From Bacteroidales bacterium (lineage in GTDB: Bacteria; Bacteroidota; Bacteroidia; Bacteroidales; Azobacteroidaceae), in assembly GCA_020860885.1 (NCBI GenBank), contig JAJBTS010000221.1, positions 1 to 12,849 of the forward strand: 12,849 nucleotides of DNA, read 5' to 3'. Position numbers and translations under genes: made by a program. The notes under the pieces are model-generated. The model worked only from the letters and a program-made list of their open reading frames with translations, was not told the origin of the DNA and did not search any database. How positions within the stretch are numbered: position 1 is the first letter of the stretch; each line of letters starts with the position of its first letter. Below are positions 1 to 6,124 of the stretch, piece by piece.

Positions 1-42
1 ATATTTGTGCTGGCAAAGAAATCCAAAAAATATTTCAACTGA
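1..42 (+). CDS. 3' end of an unidentified upstream gene (partial)
   Basis: Frame 1 is open from the window edge and reads IFVLAKKSKKYFN before a TGA at 40-42. The next gene's ATG follows with no gap (TGAATG), which suggests an operon with coupled translation. The basic, aromatic tail is too short to assign a family. A start outside the window cannot be seen, so this call rests only on the open frame and the tight junction. Confidence 0.5.
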   Translation: MFVLAKKSKKYFN

Positions 43-1197
43 ATGAAGTTTTTATTTGTAGTTCAAGGAGAAGGAAGAGGTCATTTAACTCAATCCATAG
101 CTTTGAAAGAAATGCTTACAAAAAATGGGCATGAAGTCGTAGCTGTTATGGTAGGTAAAAGCAATCGAAGAGAACTTCCGGCGTTTTTTCTGAAAAATAT
201 GGATGTGCCTGTTCATAGGTTTGACAGCCCTAATTTCCTCCCGGCAGCGAACAATAAAAAAACAAATATCTGGATATCCATTGTTTATAATTTACTCAAA
301 TCTCCCTGGTACGTAAGAAGTATCTATCACATCCGGAACAGGATAAAAAAAATGGATGCGGATGTCGTTGTTAACTTCTACGATATGATGGCGGGGTTGA
401 CTTATGCTATTCATCCTCCGAAAATTCCTCAGGTAAATGTAGCCCATCAATACCTTTTTTTACATCCGGAATATAAATTCCCTCCGGAGAATAAGGCAGA
501 ACTAAAGATGCTGATGTTTTTTACCCGTATTACCTGTATGCGGTCATCCAAGCTTTTTGCATTGTCTATGGAAAAGAAAGAAAATCTGCCGGATTATCCC
601 ATTGCTATTGTTCCTCCTCTTTTAAGGAAGGAAATATTAAACTCGGAAGGGGAAAAAGGGAATTACCTGCATGGGTATATGTTGAATTCTACCTATGCCG
701 AAGAGATCATTGAGTATCAGAAAAAGAATCCGGATATATATATGCATTTTTTCTGGGATAAGAAAGATGCTCCGGAAACCACAGTTATTAACGATCATCT
801 TACTTTTCATAAATTGAACGACAAACTGTTCATAGAATATATGAAAGGTTGTAAAGCATACGCTACTACGGCGGGTTTCGAGTCTGTGTGTGAAGCTATG
901 TATCTGGGGAAACCTGTGTTGATGGTTCCCACTCATATTGAACAATCCTGTAATGCTTATGAGGCTTCCCTGGCCGGTGCGGGTATTGTGGCGGACGATT
1001 TTAATCTGGATGATTTGATCGATTATATTCCCCGGTACAAAGACAATCCTGAATTCCGCTCCTGGGCCACAAAGTCGGAAAAATACTGGATGAAAGAATT
1101 TGAATTCAGTAAAGAAGAATTATTCCAAAGACGGCTGGGGTATAAATTTGTATTTGGATTAGAAGATTTTTCAACCTCTCTCAAAGATACTGAATAG
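43..1197 (+). CDS. GT-B fold glycosyltransferase (Glyco_trans_1_3 / GT28-like)
   Basis: A 384-residue cytoplasmic protein. The N-terminus begins with a Rossmann strand and a glycine/histidine loop, GEGRGHLTQ (about residues 9-17), like the acceptor-side loop of MurG-type and MJ1255-type enzymes. The C-terminal half holds the nucleotide-sugar site: ATTAGFESVCEAM from residue 274, then LGKPVLMVP and a conserved EQ/N stretch, which is typical of GT1/GT28 enzymes. There is no signal peptide and no membrane span. It probably transfers a sugar from a nucleotide donor to a lipid or envelope acceptor, but neither donor nor acceptor can be read from the sequence. The ATG directly follows the TGA of the preceding gene, so the two are likely cotranscribed. 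The gene is convergent with the DUF3256 gene, 26 bp away. Family assignment is good; the specific reaction is unknown. Confidence 0.8.
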   Translation: MKFLFVVQGEGRGHLTQSIALKEMLTKNGHEVVAVMVGKSNRRELPAFFLKNMDVPVHRFDSPNFLPAANNKKTNIWISIVYNLLKSPWYVRSIYHIRNRIKKMDADVVVNFYDMMAGLTYAIHPPKIPQVNVAHQYLFLHPEYKFPPENKAELKMLMFFTRITCMRSSKLFALSMEKKENLPDYPIAIVPPLLRKEILNSEGEKGNYLHGYMLNSTYAEEIIEYQKKNPDIYMHFFWDKKDAPETTVINDHLTFHKLNDKLFIEYMKGCKAYATTAGFESVCEAMYLGKPVLMVPTHIEQSCNAYEASLAGAGIVADDFNLDDLIDYIPRYKDNPEFRSWATKSEKYWMKEFEFSKEELFQRRLGYKFVFGLEDFSTSLKDTE

Positions 1198-1223
1198 AAA
1201 CAAATTATTTAACCGGATAAACC

Positions 1224-1826
1224 TTACTGGAATTTCATTCCGTTCCATTTGTATTCCCGTACCGTGTGTTCGATGTAAGGTTTTATTTTTTTCTGATCTT
1301 CCATACTCAGATATTCCGTAGAATTATTGATTTGTTTGAGCACTCTCTTCTCTACGTCGTATTCAAATTGCATGAAAGAGAGAGATAATTCGGGGAATTT
1401 CTCCGGGTTTTGGATGTACCAGCTCTGAGGAGTAATGGAAATGAAAGTTTCTTTTTCCAGTTTCTTCCAGGATAAAGAATAAAATTCTATCCTGCTATCA
1501 CATATCGGGCCGCAAACAGTATGAATAAGACAATATAACTGGGATTCGTTCACCATAGGCAGTACGATAATTTGAAGTGTACTGTTTCCCTGATTTATCA
1601 AAATATAATCTTCGGTAAGATTTTCAATTATTATGTCTTCCTGAAAACCGTTCTGTACGGAAGCTTCTGCGTTCGCTTCATAACTTTCGATAAGATCTGT
1701 ACGGTTTTCCATACTTAAATCCGCAGACATCGTAGTGGGCATGGATAAAAAAGCTTCCCTGGCATTTCTCGCATTTACCACGATAGGAAAAAGAATGAGA
1801 AACAGATATGTGAAATATAGCTTCAT
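1224..1826 (-). CDS. DUF3256 family secreted protein
   Basis: A 200-residue protein with an N-terminal hydrophobic segment (about residues 3-18) and a VVNA/R junction that looks like a signal-peptidase I site near residue 19; there is no lipobox cysteine. The mature part carries features I associate with the Bacteroidetes family DUF3256: REAFLSMPTTMSADLSMENRTDLIE near the start, TEDYILINQGNSTLQIIVLP in the middle, then a TVCGPICDSRIEFYSL block with two closely spaced cysteines, followed by the W-K-x-L strand. The function of the family is not known to me. The paired cysteines could form a disulfide in the periplasm (inference). It is the last gene of the minus-strand truA operon, starting 13 nt after the transporter's stop. 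The family call is from memory of conserved motifs. Confidence 0.75.
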   Translation of the reverse strand: MKLYFTYLFLILFPIVVNARNAREAFLSMPTTMSADLSMENRTDLIESYEANAEASVQNGFQEDIIIENLTEDYILINQGNSTLQIIVLPMVNESQLYCLIHTVCGPICDSRIEFYSLSWKKLEKETFISITPQSWYIQNPEKFPELSLSFMQFEYDVEKRVLKQINNSTEYLSMEDQKKIKPYIEHTVREYKWNGMKFQ

Positions 1827-1839
1827 GGATGGCTTGACT

Positions 1840-2742
1840 TTAAATTTTTGATCCCAAATATAAGAAAAACATTCCTAACAATATCAGAAATAAATCAAAA
1901 GCTTTATTTCTTAGATTTTTCTCTTTGTATAGAATAGCTCCAGCCAGGAAAGTAACTACCACATTACTTCTTCTGACCATAGATACAACAGATATCATGG
2001 CGTCCGGTTCAGAAAGAGCATGGAAATAAGCAAAGTCGGCCAAAGAAAGGAAAATGGAAATCAGGGGAATAGTCCATCGCCATTGAAAAGGTGTTGTTTT
2101 CCGTTTGTTGGGATACCAGAGAGTCAATAATACGATTCCCATCGTAAGAGCCTGATAAATATTATACCACGATTGAACGGTCATGGGGTTCAGTTCTCTC
2201 ATCAGGTATTTGTCATAGAGACCACTGGATGCTCCGGTAATTACGGAAAGGATCATAAATAAGATCCATTTGTCTTTATGAAAATTGATTCCTTCTTTTT
2301 TTCCTGATAAAGAAAGTAAATAAAGAGATAGGATAGCCAGCAGAACGCCTATCCACTGATATAAGTTGAGCTTTTCCTGAAAGATCAGTAATGCTCCGAG
2401 TAATACAACGATAGGCTGAGTGGCTTTGATCGGTCCTAAAATAGTTAAAGGAAGATGCTTGGTGGCAAAATAAGCAAATATCCAGGAGGAAAGAACAATC
2501 AAAGACTTGATAAAGATCAGTCCGTGAGTCCGGATATCCGGTGCAGGAACATAAAAAAGAGAATTATCCAGGCTTTCCGGAGAATATCCGGAAATTATAA
2601 TGAATGGGAGAAAAAGCAAACTGCTAAACAATGTATTCAGGAAAAGGACAGGGATTACAGCGTTTGTGTTTAGAGAGGCCTTTTTGCAGATATCATAAAT
2701 TCCCAGTAAAAATGCCGAGAGAAATGCTAAGTATATCCACAT
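1840..2742 (-). CDS. EamA/DMT superfamily transporter, ten membrane spans
   Basis: A 300-residue, very hydrophobic protein with two tandem EamA-like halves (about residues 1-140 and 155-298), each with roughly five predicted membrane helices. Features typical of the drug/metabolite transporter superfamily are visible: the N-terminal helix with internal charged turn (YDICKKASL), ILGPIKATQPIVVLLGALLIFQEKLNLYQWIGVLLAILSLYLL at the end of the first half, and the matching VVTFLAGAILYKEKNLRNKAFDLFLILLGMFFLYLG in the second. It acts in the inner membrane as an exporter or exchanger of a small metabolite. The substrate cannot be deduced. The gene starts 2 nt after the truA stop and is followed after 13 nt by the DUF3256 gene, so the three are probably one transcript. 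Confidence 0.85.
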   Translation of the reverse strand: MWIYLAFLSAFLLGIYDICKKASLNTNAVIPVLFLNTLFSSLLFLPFIIISGYSPESLDNSLFYVPAPDIRTHGLIFIKSLIVLSSWIFAYFATKHLPLTILGPIKATQPIVVLLGALLIFQEKLNLYQWIGVLLAILSLYLLSLSGKKEGINFHKDKWILFMILSVITGASSGLYDKYLMRELNPMTVQSWYNIYQALTMGIVLLTLWYPNKRKTTPFQWRWTIPLISIFLSLADFAYFHALSEPDAMISVVSMVRRSNVVVTFLAGAILYKEKNLRNKAFDLFLILLGMFFLYLGSKI

Positions 2743-2744
2743 AT

Positions 2745-3497
2745 TTATTCTATGAGAAACAAGGTAGGAGGATATTCTATATTTGTCAGGAACAATGCAT
2801 TGCCGGGAGCTGAAGTTCCGGCTTTCCCACGGTCTTTACTCTCTATTACTTTTCTAAAGTCTTCCGGAGACAGTTTTTTTCTTCCTACTTCTATGAGTGT
2901 TCCTACAATCGCCCGGACCATATTCCTTAAAAAACGGTCCGCCTGAATAGTAAATATCCAATGTGTATTCTCCTGATGCCATTCCGCTTTCATTATTTTG
3001 CAGTTATTTGTTTTTACATCCGTATGCAGTTTACTGAAACTGGTAAAATCGGTGTATTCAAATAATATCCGACAGGCTTCATTCATCAAGTTATAGTCCA
3101 GAGGGTAGGTTACTTTGTAAGATAATTTGTGAAGAAACGGGTCTTTTTTATCGGTGATGTAATAATTATAGGTTCTGGATAGAGCATCAAAGCGGGCATG
3201 AGCTTCCGGTTGGGTCGGTACGATCTTATTAATAAGAATGTCTTTCGGAAGTATTCTGTTCAGTCTTTCGACCCTTGAAACCGGATCAAATACTTTATCA
3301 CTATCAAAGTGGGCAACCATTAATTTCGCATGTACGCCTGCATCCGTTCTGCCTGCCCCGGTAATGGGAACAGGAGAGCCGAAAAGCGTGGTCAGTCCTT
3401 TTTCAATAACTTCCTGCACGGTTATTCCATTCGGTTGAACCTGCCATCCGCAATAATTTTCCCCGTTGTATGCCAGATAAATAAAATAGCGAGCCAT
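2745..3497 (-). CDS. truA: tRNA pseudouridine(38-40) synthase TruA
   Basis: This enzyme converts U38-U40 of the tRNA anticodon stem to pseudouridine in the cytoplasm. It contains the TruA hallmark [11 protein letters not shown] with the catalytic aspartate at residue 52 of the chosen start, the N-terminal [16 protein letters not shown] strand, the SRTYNYYI strand and the C-terminal [18 protein letters not shown] helix. The open frame extends upstream to 3629, but those 44 residues (basic, Phe/Lys-rich) are not TruA-like. The family's N-terminus is normally [10 protein letters not shown], so I choose the ATG at 3497; the ATG at 3506 is the alternative. At 250 residues it matches Bacteroidetes TruA proteins. 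It heads an operon with the EamA transporter and the DUF3256 gene. Confidence 0.93.
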   Translation of the reverse strand: MARYFIYLAYNGENYCGWQVQPNGITVQEVIEKGLTTLFGSPVPITGAGRTDAGVHAKLMVAHFDSDKVFDPVSRVERLNRILPKDILINKIVPTQPEAHARFDALSRTYNYYITDKKDPFLHKLSYKVTYPLDYNLMNEACRILFEYTDFTSFSKLHTDVKTNNCKIMKAEWHQENTHWIFTIQADRFLRNMVRAIVGTLIEVGRKKLSPEDFRKVIESKDRGKAGTSAPGNALFLTNIEYPPTLFLIE

Positions 3498-3514
3498 ACT
3501 TTTCATTTGTTGCG

Positions 3515-3522
3515 CAAAATTA
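3515..3522 (-). promoter_or_regulatory. possible -7 element for the truA operon
   Basis: On the minus strand the bases read TAATTTTG, a full match to the Bacteroidetes -7 consensus TAnnTTTG. It lies 8 nt before the ATG at 3506 and 17 nt before the one at 3497. The -33 side is only T-rich (no clear TTTG), so the call is weak. If used, the transcript would start at or just before 3506. That would exclude the upstream extension and favour initiation at 3497 or 3506 with almost no leader. Confidence 0.3.
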
Positions 3523-3629
3523 GGCTTAAAAATTGAGAAATAAAAGTTGGCTTTTCTTTTTTTGTCTGTATCCCAGAGTAGTTTTTCTTTGGCAAACTTT
3601 TTGACCTCTAAACAGAGAATATGGAACAT

Positions 3630-3681
3630 TATAGTTTAGCTATTTGTTTGTAAATTATTGATTGATAAATATTAAACTATA
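3630..3681. repeat. 9-bp inverted repeat in the truA-grpE divergent region
   Basis: TATAGTTTA at 3630-3638 is repeated exactly inverted as TAAACTATA at 3673-3681, with 34 nt between. It sits just upstream of grpE, between the two diverging genes, where the grpE promoter must lie. It could be a spaced operator, but AT-rich arms of this size can arise by chance. No CIRCE (TTAGCACTC-N9-GAGTGCTAA) heat-shock operator is present here. Confidence 0.3.
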
Positions 3682-3694
3682 GAATTGCAAGATC

Positions 3695-4258
3695 ATGAAC
3701 AAGAACGATTTAGAAAATAAAATGGATCAGGAAGACATCCTGACAGGTAATGCAGCGGAAGATATGCCAAAAGAACCAACGCAGGACGATGTCCTTAATG
3801 AAAGTGATAATGAAGCTGACAATGCGACAGAGGAGATCGCTAAATTGAAAGATTCCTATCTCCGGTTAATGGCGGAATACGATAATTATCGAAAACGTAC
3901 GATTAAAGAAAAAGCGGACCTCATAAAAAGCGGAGGAGAGAAAGTATTGCTTGGGTTGCTACCTGTAGCCGATGATTTCGAACGGGCGCTGGATACGATC
4001 CATAATGCAAAAGATATGGAATCCGTTAAAGAAGGAGTGGAGTTGATTTACCATAAGTTCCTTACTTATCTTCAACAAAACGGAGTAAAACGTATCGAAG
4101 CTGTAGGAGAACCTTTTGATGAGGAATATTGCGAAGCCGTTGCTACCATGCCGGCTCAGGATGAAGACCAAAAGGGGAAAGTGATAGATGATGTGCAAAC
4201 AGGTTATACATTAAATGATAAAGTAATTCGCCATGCAAAGGTAGTTGTGGCTAATTAA
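3695..4258 (+). CDS. grpE: nucleotide exchange factor GrpE
   Basis: GrpE releases ADP from DnaK, resetting the Hsp70 cycle in the cytoplasm. The 187-residue protein has the family's layout: an acidic, disordered N-terminus (about 1-45), then the long dimerising helix with the conserved [23 protein letters not shown], the second helix [13 protein letters not shown], and the beta-wing head containing [19 protein letters not shown] and ending in [17 protein letters not shown]. The last stretch is the conserved GrpE signature. The start ATG gives a normal length. dnaJ follows after 14 nt, so the pair is cotranscribed. dnaK is not in the window. No CIRCE or obvious heat-shock operator was seen upstream. 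Confidence 0.95.
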   Translation: MNKNDLENKMDQEDILTGNAAEDMPKEPTQDDVLNESDNEADNATEEIAKLKDSYLRLMAEYDNYRKRTIKEKADLIKSGGEKVLLGLLPVADDFERALDTIHNAKDMESVKEGVELIYHKFLTYLQQNGVKRIEAVGEPFDEEYCEAVATMPAQDEDQKGKVIDDVQTGYTLNDKVIRHAKVVVAN

Positions 4259-4272
4259 TCGGAAATAAAAAC

Positions 4273-5427
4273 ATGGCAACTATAACTAAAAGATGTTACT
4301 ACGAAGTTTTAGAAGTTTCTAAAACTGCTTCGGCAGAAGAAATCAAAAAAGCTTACCGTAAGAAAGCGATTCAGTATCATCCCGATAAAAATCCGGGAGA
4401 TAAAGAGGCTGAAGAAAAGTTTAAAGAAGCTGCTGAAGCTTATGAAATATTAAGTAACCAGGACAAGAGAAGCCGTTATGATCAATTCGGACATGCGGGT
4501 GTCGGAGGTGCTGCCGGAGGAGGTTACGGCGGAGGAATGTCTATGGAAGATATTTTCTCTTCCTTTGGGGATATCTTTGGCGGTTTTGGCGGTTTCGGAG
4601 GGTTTAGCGGTTTTGGCGGCTCATCTACAGGTAGAAGAGTGAGCCGGGGATCGGACCTGAGGGTTAAAGTGAAACTTACCCTGAAAGAAATTGCAACCGG
4701 AGTAGAAAAGAAAATTAAAGTAAATAAATACGTAAGCTGTTCTCATTGTTCCGGATCCGGAGCAGAATCAGGAGGATATTCTACCTGTACAACGTGCAAC
4801 GGGCGGGGACAGGTTACGAAAACAATGAACACTATCCTAGGACAAATGCAGACGTCTACCGTTTGTCCGGATTGTCAGGGTGATGGAAAGAAAATAACCA
4901 AGAAATGTCCTCATTGTAGCGGAGAAGGAATTTTCCGCGAAGATGAAGTCATTACCATTAATATTCCTGCGGGGGTAGCGGAAGGAATGCAGCTTTCTTT
5001 AAATGGAAGAGGAAATGCGGCCCGCCGCGGAGGGGTGAATGGAGATTTGCTGGTGGTTATTGAGGAAGAAACACATCCCGAATTGATTCGTGATCAACAG
5101 GATATAATTTATAATTTACTTCTTACATTCCCTCAGGCGGCTTTAGGTAGTACCGTGGAAGTTCCTACTTTGGATGGTAAAGCTAAGATTAAAGTAGAAC
5201 CGGGAACCCAGCCGGGAAAAGTGCTGCGCCTGAAAAATAAAGGACTGCCTTCTGTAAACAGATACGGAACAGGCGATTTGCTTATAAATATAGCCGTATA
5301 TGTTCCTGAGAATTTAACGAAAGAGCAGAAAGAGGTTTTAGAAGGCATGGAAAATTCACCCAATTTCCAGCCGACTACGTCTATAAAAGACAAGATATTC
5401 AATAAGTTTCGAAATCTTTTTGACTGA
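4273..5427 (+). CDS. dnaJ: molecular chaperone DnaJ (Hsp40, type I)
   Basis: DnaJ delivers unfolded proteins to DnaK and stimulates its ATPase. The 384 residues show all type I domains in order: the J domain with HPD at residues 36-38, a Gly/Phe-rich linker (about 75-120) with tandem FGGFGGF units, a zinc-binding domain with four CxxCxGxG repeats beginning at C156, C172, C198 and C212 (all eight cysteines present), and the C-terminal substrate-binding barrels with [21 protein letters not shown]. One oddity is near the N-terminus: [10 protein letters not shown] has Cys where most homologues have Asp (RDYYEVL). The stop codon overlaps the next gene's ATG by one base (TGATG), so the PqqD-like gene is probably translated by coupling. 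Confidence 0.96.
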   Translation: MATITKRCYYEVLEVSKTASAEEIKKAYRKKAIQYHPDKNPGDKEAEEKFKEAAEAYEILSNQDKRSRYDQFGHAGVGGAAGGGYGGGMSMEDIFSSFGDIFGGFGGFGGFSGFGGSSTGRRVSRGSDLRVKVKLTLKEIATGVEKKIKVNKYVSCSHCSGSGAESGGYSTCTTCNGRGQVTKTMNTILGQMQTSTVCPDCQGDGKKITKKCPHCSGEGIFREDEVITINIPAGVAEGMQLSLNGRGNAARRGGVNGDLLVVIEEETHPELIRDQQDIIYNLLLTFPQAALGSTVEVPTLDGKAKIKVEPGTQPGKVLRLKNKGLPSVNRYGTGDLLINIAVYVPENLTKEQKEVLEGMENSPNFQPTTSIKDKIFNKFRNLFD

Positions 5428-5780
5428 TGTCAAAAATAAAAGATAATCCGGATTGGAGAGAAATGGTTCTGATGGTATCACCTACTGTCAGGACCATTTT
5501 TAATGAAGAGGGGTTGGCAATCCTTCTTTTTCCCAGATATAAAAATAAATGGATGATCCGTTTGTTTGTTAATGAAAAAAGGAAGAATGAAATCCGTTTG
5601 GACCTGGATGAATTAGGTACTGCCGTATGGAAGTTAATCGATGGAAAACGGACGGTAAAAGAAATCCTTTTTGAATTGGAAGAAATTGGAAAGACTCAAC
5701 CTCAGTTTGAAGAAAGAACCGTAAAATTTCTTGCCGGACTTTACCACCACCGTTTGGTACAGTGTCCAGTAAACAGTTAA
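5427..5780 (+). CDS. PqqD-family (RRE-fold) small protein
   Basis: A 117-residue soluble protein. The segment from about residue 24 to 108 resembles the PqqD family (PF05402): a beta-hairpin (AILLFPRYKN, MIRLFVNE), then RLDLDELGTAVWKLIDGKRTVKEILFELEE, which carries the L-D-x-x-G-x-x-x-W-x-L-I-D-G motif, and a C-terminal helix (VKFLAGLYHHRLV). PqqD domains bind leader peptides of ribosomally made peptides for radical-SAM enzymes, but no such enzyme or precursor is near, so a different job is likely. It overlaps the dnaJ stop by one base, tying it to the chaperone operon. The last codons (QCPVNS and the TAA) fall inside a CAGTNNN heptamer array, so the tail may have been changed by repeat insertion. 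The family call is fairly firm; the function is unknown. Confidence 0.75.
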   Translation: MSKIKDNPDWREMVLMVSPTVRTIFNEEGLAILLFPRYKNKWMIRLFVNEKRKNEIRLDLDELGTAVWKLIDGKRTVKEILFELEEIGKTQPQFEERTVKFLAGLYHHRLVQCPVNS

Positions 5781-5829
5781 CAGTCACCAGTGTCTTTTCT
5801 GATAACTGGTGACTGTTTACTGGTGACTG
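5760..5829. repeat. inverted CAGTNNN heptamer array forming a large hairpin; likely bidirectional terminator
   Basis: Five plus-strand heptamers run from 5760 to 5794 (CAGTGTC, CAGTAAA, CAGTTAA, CAGTCAC, CAGTGTC). Four minus-strand heptamers run back from 5829 to 5802 (CAGTCAC, CAGTAAA, CAGTCAC, CAGTTAT). Bases 5767-5791 pair with 5805-5829 at 22 of 25 positions around a 13-nt loop. The structure lies exactly between the stop codons of two convergent genes, ending the PqqD-like gene and abutting the stop of the PII-like gene at 5831. It should therefore stop or stabilise both transcripts. There is no clean T-tract, so intrinsic termination is an inference. Confidence 0.8.
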
Positions 5830-5830
5830 T

Positions 5831-6124
5831 TTATACTTGTTTTTCGATGTTCCAGACAAAAGCATGGATACCTAATCTTTCGGTTTCCACGTCCAGTGCA
5901 TGAACCTTTTCCATAAGTTTATCCACTTTTTCATCGGGAATGATCGCCAGGATGGCTGAATTCATACTTGGCCAGGCGTGATCTCCGTAATGAGGCTCTC
6001 CGTTTACGGTTCCTCGTCCTTGTACCTGTTCCCACATAGTGAAACCTCTCACACTCATTCGGTCTAGTATTTCAATCAGGCGATCTTTGAACGCCTGATT
6101 GAAGGGTATTAAAACTGCTTTCAT
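5831..6124 (-). CDS. PII-like (GlnB-superfamily) protein coupled to the RND pump
   Basis: A 97-residue protein with the alternating pattern of a ferredoxin-like PII fold: strand MKAVLIPFN, helix AFKDRLIEILDRM, strand RGFTMWEQV, a loop with GRGTVNGEPHYGDHAWP (about residues 36-52) in the place of the PII T-loop, strand AILAIIPDE, helix VDKLMEKVHALDVETERLG, and strand IHAFVWNIE. The loop holds His45 and His49, possible ligand or metal contacts. The open frame runs upstream to 6271, but the region before 6124 is the permease's coding sequence read in another frame. The ATG at 6124 gives the natural PII start and an ATGA overlap with the permease stop. Similar small proteins follow RND pumps in other Bacteroidales, and DUF3240 PII-like proteins accompany metal RND systems. 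It probably senses a small molecule or binds the pump (inference). Confidence 0.75.
   Translation of the reverse strand: MKAVLIPFNQAFKDRLIEILDRMSVRGFTMWEQVQGRGTVNGEPHYGDHAWPSMNSAILAIIPDEKVDKLMEKVHALDVETERLGIHAFVWNIEKQV

Noticed and set aside
637-945. 102-codon minus-strand open frame
   Set aside because: It is antisense to the conserved nucleotide-sugar-binding region of the glycosyltransferase and has no recognisable domain.
3498-3629. Longer N-terminus for TruA, starting at 3629
   Set aside because: The extra 44 residues do not resemble TruA, the family begins at [10 protein letters not shown], and a -7-like element lies inside the extension.
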